A DNA stretch of 64,000 nt from Ilumatobacter sp. Lineage in GTDB: Bacteria; Actinomycetota; Acidimicrobiia; Acidimicrobiales; Ilumatobacteraceae. Location: the NCBI GenBank assembly GCA_018666235.1, contig JABJAB010000044.1:186001-250000 (forward strand), written 5' to 3'. Each line of letters begins with the position of its first letter. Position 1 is the first letter of the stretch. A program made the translations under genes and the position numbers. Below, in pieces: positions 56,368 to 64,000 of the stretch. Below the pieces are notes generated by a model. It worked only from the letters and a program-made list of their open reading frames with translations, was not told the DNA's origin and ran no database searches.

Positions 56368-57440
56368 GAGGCAGTCTCCGTCGTTGGCGCCATGAAAATG
56401 TCGGCGGTGATCGTTTGAGCGGCGCGTTCGGCAGCGACCAGCGCGCCTTCAATGTGGCCAGGAAATTCTGGAGCCGTCTCCGTCGAGGCCCAGTGCAGCC
56501 GCCCATCGGCTGCGGGCTGGCAGTACCGAGGGTCGCCGAAGTGCTCGTAGGTCGTGAGTCGTTCGACATCGGTTGGTGATGTGTCGCGTTCAGCGCGCCA
56601 ATCCCGAATGTGCAGGGCATCGACGTCAGCAGCGTTGGAACCGAACATGGTGACGAGCTGTTCGAGGACGGCCGACCGAGTGACCGTTGGTTCACCGACG
56701 CGACCAGCCGGAACGAACCCGAACAGCGCGCCGGGCACGCCATCGACGCCGCTCATGTCGTGGACTTCGCGTATCGGACCCACATGGCTGATGGCTGATC
56801 CCGACAGCCCAGCGCGCCTCCAGAACGCATCGGGGTACCGAGCCACGACCTTCGTGATCCCTCCCATCCACACCGGCGTGCGTCGGGCAAGACTCACGAG
56901 CCCGGCGGGAAGGTCCGGGTCGAACGTGAGCCGTTCCATGGCGAGGGCCGGCGGAAGCGCCAGCACGACGTGCCGGGCGGATACGTCGCCAGATGTTGTC
57001 ACGACGTCGACCAGGCCAGCACGCTGGAACGAGATCGTCGTGGCTTCGGTCGACAGACGAACGGTGCCGGCAGGGAGTTCAGCGACCACGGCCCGGGTCA
57101 GCGAATCGGCGCCGCGGACGAATCGGCCGGAGGGCACGTCAATCGGATTGCCGTGCAAGCGCTGCACCCCGCTCGGGTCGTGATACGTCGCATCCCCCGC
57201 AAGGTGTTGCTCATATACCGGCACGCCGAGCTCGGCGATCAACCGCTGAACGCGCGGCTCGTTCGGCCAAAACCATGTTGCGCCAAGGTCGAGCCCATCG
57301 ACTGAGTCGAGACGACCTCCCACTCGGTTGCGAGCTTCGAGGACCGCGACCGACAGACCTGCCGCATCGAGATGTCGGGCAGTTGCCAGACCCGAGATAC
57401 CTGCGCCGATGATCGCCACATCGACGTCGGGAGCCTTCAC
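56364..57440 (-). CDS. Flavin-containing amine oxidase-like protein
   Basis: The 358-residue protein starts with the FAD Rossmann motif VDVAIIGAGISGLATARHLDAAGLSVAVLEAR, with NRVGGRL of the amine oxidase family after it, and ends with ASTETAPEFPGHIEGALVAAERAA, the typical C-terminal FAD contact. It is short for an amine oxidase (usually 430-500). GTG 57440 is the likely start, with an in-frame GTG at 57467 as alternative. It is followed by the DinB gene. Confidence 0.75.
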   Translation of the reverse strand: MKAPDVDVAIIGAGISGLATARHLDAAGLSVAVLEARNRVGGRLDSVDGLDLGATWFWPNEPRVQRLIAELGVPVYEQHLAGDATYHDPSGVQRLHGNPIDVPSGRFVRGADSLTRAVVAELPAGTVRLSTEATTISFQRAGLVDVVTTSGDVSARHVVLALPPALAMERLTFDPDLPAGLVSLARRTPVWMGGITKVVARYPDAFWRRAGLSGSAISHVGPIREVHDMSGVDGVPGALFGFVPAGRVGEPTVTRSAVLEQLVTMFGSNAADVDALHIRDWRAERDTSPTDVERLTTYEHFGDPRYCQPAADGRLHWASTETAPEFPGHIEGALVAAERAAQTITADIFMAPTTETAS

Positions 57441-57468
57441 GCAGGGAACAACCCGCCCGGTCACGGAT

Positions 57469-58728
57469 TTAGTCCGCCAGGCGGGTGGCAATCGCGCTCG
57501 CGCTCTCAAGGGTCCGATGAACCGGGCACTTGTCGGCAATGGCGAGCAGCTTCTGCTTGTCCTCGGCGGTGAGGTCATCACCCTCGATGGTGATCACGCG
57601 CTCGAAGCGGTCGATCATCGTGGCCCGGCCGGTCGCGATCTCAGCGAACACGTTGTCGTTGTCAGCGCATTCGGCGCAGTCGTCGGCATGCACCTTTCCA
57701 TGACTCACCTCGACGGTCACCCGATCAAGCGGCAGCTTCTTGCGGTCGGCGTACATCCGCAGCGTCATCGACGTGCACGCACCGAGCGCAGCGCCCAGGA
57801 AGTCGTAGGGCGCTGGGCCCGCATCGAAGCCGCCGATCGAGGTCGGCTCGTCCGCGAGGAGTCGGTGTTGCCCGACGACAACGTGGTTGAGGAATGGACC
57901 TTGCGCCGTTTCGGCCACGACGACCGGAGCCGATGCAACTGGCGCAGCCAAGGCGCCGCTCTGATCGTCGACGTATCGCTTTGCGAAGCCCGCAATCATC
58001 GATGCAGCGAACGCAGCGTCAATCGGATCGGTGAGGAGGTGATCAGCACCGTCGAGCGACACGAAACTTTTCGGGTGCCTGGCCGCATCGAAAATGTCAC
58101 CCGCATTCTCGATGCCAACGGTGTTGTCGACCGGAGAGTGCAGGATGAGGTTGGCCTTCCTCGACTCGGCGACTCGGTCCGTCACGACATGATTGCGGAG
58201 ATCGTCGAGGAACTGCTGTCGGATGGTGAATGTGCGTCCTGCAAGTTGCACGTTGGCCTCGCCCGTCGCGGCGATCTCGTCGACAGCGTCGGCAAAGACG
58301 CCGGTGACGTGTTCCGGGTCCGCCGGTGCGCCAATCGTCGCAACAGCGCGGACTTCATCGATGGCATCGGCGATTGCCAAGACCGCAGCACCGCCGAGCG
58401 AGTGCCCAATCAAGAGCTGTGGGGCTTGGTGCGCGTTGCGGAGCCACTCCGCGGCAGCCAGAACATCGTCGGTGTTCGACGTGAAGTTCGTGTTGGCGAA
58501 CTCGCCGTCACTCTTGCCGAGGCCGGTGAAGTCGAAGCGCAGGACACCAAACCCTGAGTCGGTCAGCGCCGTCGCGATTCGCGACGCAGCCTTGACGTCT
58601 TTCCCACATGTGAAGCAGTGCGCAAACAAGGCAAAAGCAATCGGCGGCCCCGCTGGAAGGTCAAGCCGAGCGGCGAGTTCGTCGCCCTGCGAGCCGGGGA
58701 ACGTAATTCGTTCGATGCGTGCACTCAT
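57469..58728 (-). CDS. Alpha/beta hydrolase-OsmC fusion protein
   Basis: The 419-residue protein joins an N-terminal alpha/beta hydrolase (CGKDVKAASRIATALTDSGFGVLRFDFTGLGKSDG and nucleophile GHSLGGAAVLA) to a C-terminal OsmC domain with redox cysteines in GACTSMTLRMYADRK and DKCPVHRTL. It probably handles organic peroxides or thioesters. ATG 58728 follows a TACGTT box by 6 nt. It is 28 nt upstream of the amine oxidase-like gene. Confidence 0.85.
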   Translation of the reverse strand: MSARIERITFPGSQGDELAARLDLPAGPPIAFALFAHCFTCGKDVKAASRIATALTDSGFGVLRFDFTGLGKSDGEFANTNFTSNTDDVLAAAEWLRNAHQAPQLLIGHSLGGAAVLAIADAIDEVRAVATIGAPADPEHVTGVFADAVDEIAATGEANVQLAGRTFTIRQQFLDDLRNHVVTDRVAESRKANLILHSPVDNTVGIENAGDIFDAARHPKSFVSLDGADHLLTDPIDAAFAASMIAGFAKRYVDDQSGALAAPVASAPVVVAETAQGPFLNHVVVGQHRLLADEPTSIGGFDAGPAPYDFLGAALGACTSMTLRMYADRKKLPLDRVTVEVSHGKVHADDCAECADNDNVFAEIATGRATMIDRFERVITIEGDDLTAEDKQKLLAIADKCPVHRTLESASAIATRLAD

Positions 58729-58841
58729 GTTTCGAACGTATCGGGCGCTCGCACCGAGCGCCCGAGAACAGCACAAGGAACCTGTGCCACCCGTGCGGTT
58801 CAGCCCGCGCGCTTCGGGCGCGGGGACTACCATCTCCCCGG

Positions 58842-58865
58842 ATGGCAGCGAGGACTGACGCATGA
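58842..58865 (+). CDS. Possible seven-codon leader peptide before the antiporter gene
   Basis: A short frame MAARTDA starts 8 nt after a TACCAT box (58828-58833), and its stop overlaps the antiporter ATG as ATGA. It could be a leaderless translated leader that carries ribosomes onto the antiporter start. It may also be chance, as short frames are common. Confidence 0.35.
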   Translation: MAARTDA

Positions 58866-60721
58866 GCGCCGCGATTCTCGCCGCTGGCGAGTCGACGATC
58901 GGCCCGACACTCGCCGTGATCGTCGGGGCCGGCATGGTTGCGCAGTGGTTGGCCTGGCGAGCGCAGGTGCCTTCGATCATCGCGCTGCTGCTCGCCGGAC
59001 TGTTGCTCGGCCCGGTCACCGGTGTGATCGACCCGGACGAACTACTCGGCGGCACGCTCTTCCCGCTCGTCTCGCTGTCAGTGGCCATCATCTTGTTCGA
59101 GGGCGGACTCGACCTGCCGCCACGCGAGCTCCGAAACACCGGAACGGTTGTGCGTCGACTGATCACTATCGGTGCAGTCCTCACCTTCCTCGTCGGCTGG
59201 TACGCCTCACGCGAAATTTTCGGCATCTCGAATCAGGCCGCGATCGTGCTCGGCGCAGTGCTGGTCGTCACCGGGCCGACCGTCGTCGGGCCGCTGCTGC
59301 GTTTCGTCCGGCCGGCTGGGCGAACCGGACCAATTCTTCGTGCCGAAGGTGTACTGATCGACCCGATCGGAGCCACGGCCGCACTGCTTGCATTCGAGAT
59401 CGTGCTGCTCGAAGACGCCAACGAAGCCCTCCTCCGAGTCGCCGGCATCCTGGTGCTCACCCTCGTGGCCGGGGCCGGAATCGGCCTCTTGGCGGCCTAC
59501 GTCCTCGATGAGGCCCTGCGCCGGTTCCTCATTCCTGATCAGTTGATCGTGCCCGTCACGTTCGCTGTCGTGATCGCGACGTTCGTGGCGGCCAACGAAA
59601 TCCAGGAAGAGTCAGGCCTCGTCACGGTGACCGTGCTCGGCATGTACTTGGCGCGACGCGAGACCTCGACGGTGCGACACGTCCTCGAGTTCAGCGAAAG
59701 CTTGCGCACGCTGCTGATCTCGGCACTCTTCATCTTGTTGGCAGCCCGTATCCAGGCTGATCAACTGCGTGACGTCTTACTCCCGGCACTCGGCTTCCTC
59801 GCCGTCATGGTCTTCGTCGCACGCCCGTTGTCGGTGCTCGTCTCGACTGTTCGCACCGCACTCACGTGGCGCGAGCGCATCTTCCTCACGATGATGGCGC
59901 CACGCGGCATCGTGGCCGCGGCCGTGTCGGCGATCTTCGCGATTCGCATGGAAGAGGAGAACATCGCTGACGCTGACCAGATCGTGCCGATCGTGTTCCT
60001 CGTCATCATTGGCACCATCGTCGTCTACGGATTTTTCTCGGGCCCTGCAGCCCGATGGCTCGGTCTCGCCGAGGCCCAGGTCGACGGTGTGCTGATCGCC
60101 GGAGCCCATGCGCCATCGCGTGGAATCGCCTTGCAGTTGAAAGCGCACGGCATCAAGACGTTGCTGATCGACACCGATCCGTACAACGTGACGCGATCGA
60201 TCTCGAACGGGTTGCAAGCGCGGCGTCTCAGCGTGCTCGCCGAAGACGCAGCACACGACCTTGACCTGCGCGGCATTGGGCGAATGCTGGCGTTCACGTC
60301 GAACGACGAGGTCAACGCGTTGGCCACCGCGCGGTTTGCACGCGTCTTCGGCCGCCGCGAGGTGTTCCAGCTCTCACCGGGCAAGCGACGCTCCGGCGAG
60401 CAGGCGGTTCCGAGCGAGTACCTCGGCCGTCAGATCGGTATCGAGGGGCTCACGTATGCCACCGTCGATGAACGGGCTCGCCAGGGTTGGAAGGTCCGGA
60501 CGAGTCCGGTGGGCAGCGTGCTTGAGGCTGCGGTCGAGAACGATCTGTTCATTCCGATCATCAGGGTGATCGACGAACGGATGGCGTTCCTCTGCCGCAA
60601 CGACGCGTTGCCCGTTGCCGGAACGGTGATCGGTATCGCCGCGCCGTCGTTCCAGCACGAACTCGACAACGCAGCTCGCGATGCGACTGAACCGGCACCC
60701 GCCGAGACGCCCACACCCTGA
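58862..60721 (+). CDS. CPA-type cation:proton antiporter with TrkA-N domain
   Basis: The 619-residue protein has a long membrane part of about 12-13 helices (IIALLLAGLLLGPVTGV, SVAIILFEGGLDL, APRGIVAAAVSAIFAIRM) and, from about residue 405, a cytoplasmic Rossmann-like TrkA-N domain (GVLIAGAHAPSRGIALQLKAHGIKTLLIDTD). It exchanges Na+ or K+ for protons and is regulated by nucleotide binding. The start overlaps a short leader frame. Confidence 0.85.
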   Translation: MSAAILAAGESTIGPTLAVIVGAGMVAQWLAWRAQVPSIIALLLAGLLLGPVTGVIDPDELLGGTLFPLVSLSVAIILFEGGLDLPPRELRNTGTVVRRLITIGAVLTFLVGWYASREIFGISNQAAIVLGAVLVVTGPTVVGPLLRFVRPAGRTGPILRAEGVLIDPIGATAALLAFEIVLLEDANEALLRVAGILVLTLVAGAGIGLLAAYVLDEALRRFLIPDQLIVPVTFAVVIATFVAANEIQEESGLVTVTVLGMYLARRETSTVRHVLEFSESLRTLLISALFILLAARIQADQLRDVLLPALGFLAVMVFVARPLSVLVSTVRTALTWRERIFLTMMAPRGIVAAAVSAIFAIRMEEENIADADQIVPIVFLVIIGTIVVYGFFSGPAARWLGLAEAQVDGVLIAGAHAPSRGIALQLKAHGIKTLLIDTDPYNVTRSISNGLQARRLSVLAEDAAHDLDLRGIGRMLAFTSNDEVNALATARFARVFGRREVFQLSPGKRRSGEQAVPSEYLGRQIGIEGLTYATVDERARQGWKVRTSPVGSVLEAAVENDLFIPIIRVIDERMAFLCRNDALPVAGTVIGIAAPSFQHELDNAARDATEPAPAETPTP

Positions 60722-60728
60722 CGCTGAC

Positions 60729-61988
60729 TCAGTCGCCTGCGGCGCTCGCAACCGAGCTGTCAGGGTGAAACGCGATCCACGCGAACCAGAAGGTGTCAAC
60801 GTGGACGACCTGATCGAGATGCGCGCCGGCGAGTTCGCCATCGATTGCTTTGCCGAAGATGTTCCAAGTCGATCCAGTTTCGGCGTCAGTGATCACACCA
60901 TCGATTGCAGAGAAGGTGAGCGTCTCATCGCCGACCACGGGGCTGAACACGCCGGTCGCGCCAACGTCGACGCCGCCTGATACCTCGCTGGCGTCAAGTG
61001 CCGACGCGCTCCCCGGCACCCAGAACGCAACCACGGGTTCACCGGCGAGCTGGGTCTCGATCGCCCCGGCGGCGCGGAGCTCCAGAAGCGGAAACGCCGT
61101 AGCGGCGGCGCCGGAGGTCGTGCCGACCATGCGGGTCATTGCTGTGTACCGGCCATCCACCTCACCCTCGAACAGGAACGGGTCGGCTCCGACGTCGTCG
61201 TAACCCGGATACGGATTGGTCCCGTAGGGGCGATCCGCACCGGTGTCGCGCGAGAGAACGAGACCGTCAGGGTAGGCATCCCGCCACTCCTCGAACCCGA
61301 CGATCGTCGACGGGTAGTCGACCAGTTCGGCCTCACCAAGCGCTCCGTACAGTGGCCGACTTGCGAAGTGACTCCAGAGCGTTCTCGTTTGCCGGTCGTA
61401 CATCACCAGACTGGAGTTGTAGAGCAATCCGGACACTCCGAACTCAAGAACGCGACCCTCAACGCGCCGGTCAACGACCGTTGCGGAGTTGCACAACGGG
61501 CAGTACTGCACCGCAACCGGAACACCACCGACGGTGTCGTTGACGATCTCGTGCCAGACCATGACATCGATGGGATAGGCCCGAGCATCGCCGTTGATCT
61601 CCACCGCCAGCACGGGTGACGTCGGCGCGAGGTAGTCGACACTCGAGGCTGCATGAAAGACGGGATTGCTGATCGATGGGATCCCGTCCGGCGGCGGCCC
61701 ACCGGACCGCAGCTGAGACAGATCAATCGTTGGCTCGGGCAGTTCCGGGAGGGGGTCTCTGAACGTGGTGAGCCCGGGACGCGTGTCCTCCCTCGGGCTC
61801 GGTTCCGTGCGCTCGACCTCGACGACAACGGGTCCCGCCTCGCCGTCACCAGTGATCGGTGACGACGCTCCGCCACCTGACTCGTCGGCGTCGACCGGGC
61901 CGCACGCCGCAGCCAACAGGCCCGCGACCGCCACACCGACGACGAGTCGACCGGTGGCTTTCTGACGGGTTGACGATGTGCGCCTCAT
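60729..61988 (-). CDS. DUF3179 lipoprotein
   Basis: The 419-residue protein has a lipoprotein signal (GRLVVGVAVAGLLAAACGPV) and the DUF3179 signature QYCPLCNSATVV, WHEIVNDTVGGVPVAV and SHFASRPLYG. The function of the domain is unknown. The frame extends to 62144, but ATG 61988 gives a normal signal peptide. It converges with the antiporter at a 7-nt gap. Confidence 0.85.
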   Translation of the reverse strand: MRRTSSTRQKATGRLVVGVAVAGLLAAACGPVDADESGGGASSPITGDGEAGPVVVEVERTEPSPREDTRPGLTTFRDPLPELPEPTIDLSQLRSGGPPPDGIPSISNPVFHAASSVDYLAPTSPVLAVEINGDARAYPIDVMVWHEIVNDTVGGVPVAVQYCPLCNSATVVDRRVEGRVLEFGVSGLLYNSSLVMYDRQTRTLWSHFASRPLYGALGEAELVDYPSTIVGFEEWRDAYPDGLVLSRDTGADRPYGTNPYPGYDDVGADPFLFEGEVDGRYTAMTRMVGTTSGAAATAFPLLELRAAGAIETQLAGEPVVAFWVPGSASALDASEVSGGVDVGATGVFSPVVGDETLTFSAIDGVITDAETGSTWNIFGKAIDGELAGAHLDQVVHVDTFWFAWIAFHPDSSVASAAGD

Positions 61989-62121
61989 GCATCTACTCAA
62001 CTTCGCCCGCGATCCCCGCGTTCCGCGCGACCGCGAACCGTTTGCGAAACACGGACTGCCACCGAACTGAGCTGAGCCGGCGGGATGTCGTCGATCGCGG
62101 CCATGTGCCATTGTTCCAACC

Positions 62122-62505
62122 GTGTTGAACGCCCCCGCAACCATCTCGTCTCTCTTCGTCTACGGCACGCTGCGACCCGGAGACGTCCGCTGGCACCATC
62201 TCGCACCGTTCGTTGTTGACGAAGGGTGGGACGACACCGCCGCCGGCTCTGTGTTCGACACCGGCCTCGATTACCCAGCAGCAATGTTCGACAACTCCGG
62301 CACAATCCGTGGCCGGACCTACTCGCTACTCAGCGTGTCCATCGATCAGTGCCTTGCGCTCCTCGACGATGTCGAGGGCGTCGTCGACGGCGGCTATCGC
62401 CGGGTCCAGATCACCACGGGCACGGGGACCAGAGCGTGGGCATACGAATATGGCTCCGGGCTCGAACTCACCCTCATCGCATCAGGCGACTGGTTGAATC
62501 GCTGA
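62122..62505 (+). CDS. Gamma-glutamylcyclotransferase-like protein
   Basis: The 127-residue protein has the AIG2/GGCT motif VYGTLRPGDVRWHHL at the N-terminus and later LDDVEGVVDGGYRR, with the catalytic Glu likely in the latter. It may cleave gamma-glutamyl amino acids or act as a maintenance enzyme; the substrate is not shown. It starts at GTG 62122 behind a CATTGT box. It converges with the DJ-1-like gene. Confidence 0.8.
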   Translation: MLNAPATISSLFVYGTLRPGDVRWHHLAPFVVDEGWDDTAAGSVFDTGLDYPAAMFDNSGTIRGRTYSLLSVSIDQCLALLDDVEGVVDGGYRRVQITTGTGTRAWAYEYGSGLELTLIASGDWLNR

Positions 62506-62519
62506 TCACTGCATTGTCC

Positions 62520-63263
62520 TCAGGACGGCCGGTCCCATGGCGAGCGAGTTGCGGGGGCCGGTTCCTGCGGTTCGAGTTCCAGCTCAACCCAATCTGAGCT
62601 GATGAGTTCTGTGTTCGGCGGTCGAGCCGGGATCCGGCCGCCACCCCGCTCGGTCCACCACTTCCGAAGTCGCGCTGGAAGCGACGGTGCGCTTCCAGCC
62701 ACGCCGTGCTGAGCGTTGAGTAACTCGCGGCGCACCTGGGCGGCTGTTGCCCGATTGAACAATCGGAGAATCATCAGCAGGGCGACGTCCATTGCCGAGA
62801 TATGCCCGTGACACGTGAGCACGTGGCCCACCTCGACAATGCGCTCCGCTGACGCCGCACTGCCGAATTCGGCCAGCTTGTCCCCCGCCAACCAGTGCGT
62901 GGCCGCAGGGTGGTCACCAAGCAGACCGGCCGCCGCCACCACAACGGTTCCGGTTGAGCTCGCCGCGATCCACTGACTCGACGGCTCGACGGCACGCAGC
63001 CAGGCAATCAGGTCGTCGTCGCGTGCCGTGCGATCAACGCCGAGGCCACCGGGCACCAGCACCACATCGGGCGAAAGGATCTCACCGAAGGTGGCATCGA
63101 CGTGTCGCCGACCGCCCACACCCACGACCTCACCACGCTCGGCGCCAACACTCACGAGCTCACAGTCCCCGAGACCGGCAGCGCTGAGCTGCCGGAAGGC
63201 CAGTGAGAATGCCTCACACTCGTTGATCGACACACCCGGGAAAACAACGAGTGCGATCTGCAC
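62520..63263 (-). CDS. DJ-1/PfpI-like protein lacking the nucleophile Cys
   Basis: The 247-residue protein has the DJ-1/PfpI fold start (ALVVFPGVSINECEAFSLAF) and VVLVPGGLGVD, with the nucleophile elbow reading IAASSTGTVVVAAAGLL, so the expected Cys is Ser103. A C-terminal part of about 55 residues beyond the domain is Arg/Pro-rich and unique. Without the Cys it may be a ligand-binding or non-catalytic protein. It starts at GTG 63263. Confidence 0.7.
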   Translation of the reverse strand: MQIALVVFPGVSINECEAFSLAFRQLSAAGLGDCELVSVGAERGEVVGVGGRRHVDATFGEILSPDVVLVPGGLGVDRTARDDDLIAWLRAVEPSSQWIAASSTGTVVVAAAGLLGDHPAATHWLAGDKLAEFGSAASAERIVEVGHVLTCHGHISAMDVALLMILRLFNRATAAQVRRELLNAQHGVAGSAPSLPARLRKWWTERGGGRIPARPPNTELISSDWVELELEPQEPAPATRSPWDRPS

Positions 63264-63303
63264 GGCTTCAGTGTCTCACACGCAGATCTCTAGGGTCACC
63301 GCC

Positions 63304-64000
63304 ATGACCACAACCACAACCAGCGCTCGAGACCGTTTGTCCACCACCGGCGTTTGGTACTTCACCGACGCGCTGACCAGCGGTCAAGCCGCCGACACGG
63401 CTGGCAGAATCGAATCACTCGGGTACTCGACAATGTGGATGCCCGAGACGGTCGGCCGGGACCCGTTCGCGCACATCGCCTGGCTCGGGTCACAAACCGA
63501 GACGCTGCAGTTCGCCACGGGGATCGCGAACATCTTCCATCGACACCCGGGCCCGATGAAGCAGGTCGCCAACACATTGGCCGAGCAAACCGCTGGACGA
63601 TTCGTGCTCGGCTTGGGTGTGAGCCACAGTCCCTTGGTTGCCGGTCTGCGCGGCCTCGACTACTCCAAGCCACTCACGAAGATGCGCGAGTACCTGGCGG
63701 CGATGGAGACGCAGCCGTTCGCAGGTGTCGCGCCGGAACACGAACCGCTCGTGCTGTTGGCCGCCCTCGGGCCGAAGATGCTGGAACTCTCTGCCAGTGC
63801 TGCTGATGGCGCCCACCCCTATTGGACCACCCCCGAACACACGGTCATGGCGCGTGAGACGATCGGACCCGACGCTCTGCTGTGTGTCGAGCAGAAGGTG
63901 ATTCTGACGACCGATGCCGACGCGGCCCGCGCCGCTGGCAACAAACAGATCGACCGGTACGCCGCACTGCCGAACTACCGCAACAACTGGAAGCGGCTCG
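63304..64000 (+). CDS. LLM-class (F420-type) oxidoreductase, 5' part
   Basis: The gene runs past the right end of the window; 232 codons are present. The protein begins TGVWYFTDALTSGQAADTAGRIESLGYSTMWMPE and has TLAEQTAGRFVLGLGVSHSPLV, typical of luciferase-like monooxygenases that use F420 or FMN. The substrate is unknown. A TAGGGT box lies 7 nt before ATG 63304. The C-terminal half is not visible. Confidence 0.8.
   Translation, partial: MTTTTTSARDRLSTTGVWYFTDALTSGQAADTAGRIESLGYSTMWMPETVGRDPFAHIAWLGSQTETLQFATGIANIFHRHPGPMKQVANTLAEQTAGRFVLGLGVSHSPLVAGLRGLDYSKPLTKMREYLAAMETQPFAGVAPEHEPLVLLAALGPKMLELSASAADGAHPYWTTPEHTVMARETIGPDALLCVEQKVILTTDADAARAAGNKQIDRYAALPNYRNNWKRL

Overview
The window is GC-rich chromosomal DNA from an actinomycete-like bacterium. 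The gene content fits Acidimicrobiia (an Ilumatobacter-like marine or freshwater lineage), although this taxonomic call is an inference. Pointers are a mycofactocin cassette with two NDMA-dependent alcohol dehydrogenases and a mycofactocin-type OYE oxidoreductase, an F420/LLM-type luciferase-like oxidoreductase, a class of HelD helicase found in actinobacteria, and many genes whose start codon lies 6-10 nt behind a TANNNT box with no Shine-Dalgarno, as expected for leaderless actinobacterial mRNAs. I see no rRNA, tRNA, CRISPR array, prophage or insertion sequence.

Layout. 0-1.4 kb: end of a methyltransferase gene overlapping a prenyltransferase/terpene-cyclase-fold gene. 1.5-14.3 kb: housekeeping and oxidoreductive genes (plsC, a YqeY-like gene, two MFS exporters, an orphan CoxL-like molybdopterin subunit, a nitroreductase, a LanC-like protein with a Cys-Cys-Gly zinc motif, a Baeyer-Villiger-type monooxygenase). 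14.3-15.5 kb: a small AT-richer island with one helix-turn-helix hypothetical gene. 15.5-24.6 kb: a divergent sulfatase locus. On the minus strand are an MBL hydrolase, an arylsulfatase and an oligopeptide-type ABC binding lipoprotein; on the plus strand an SDR, an alkylsulfatase-like MBL protein, a second sulfatase and a TetR regulator, with an inverted repeat in the shared promoter region. 24.8-27.3 kb: an acyl-CoA dehydrogenase behind two TTACC-N4-GGTAA dyads, and a Rieske oxygenase. 27.4-33.7 kb: cysS, a divergent archaeal-type valS, an L,D-transpeptidase and an LCP ligase. 33.8-39.2 kb: an overlapping ADH-MoxR-vWA operon, a trans-sulfuration PLP enzyme and a second NDMA-type ADH. 39.9-46.2 kb: a two-domain M16 lipoprotein protease, an ABC exporter pair and a MOSC protein. 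46.3-53.1 kb: mftA, mftB, mftC, a PPOX flavoprotein, a HelD-like helicase, plsY and the OYE-type oxidoreductase. 53.2-64 kb: a D-cysteine desulfhydrase/ACC deaminase-like enzyme, ung, YihY, DinB, an amine oxidase-like flavoprotein, an alpha/beta hydrolase-OsmC fusion, a CPA antiporter, a DUF3179 lipoprotein, a GGCT-like protein, a DJ-1/PfpI-like protein and the start of an LLM oxidoreductase.

How the genes work together. The two clearest functional systems are mycofactocin redox metabolism and sulfate-ester use. In the first, precursor and maturase genes lie near two ADHs and an OYE of families known to depend on or co-occur with mycofactocin. The second consists of two Cys-type sulfatases, an alkylsulfatase-like protein, a binding protein and a local TetR regulator. 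Intergenic control is compact: strong bidirectional hairpins, including a 44-bp perfect palindrome, separate several convergent genes, and several divergent pairs share overlapping promoter elements.
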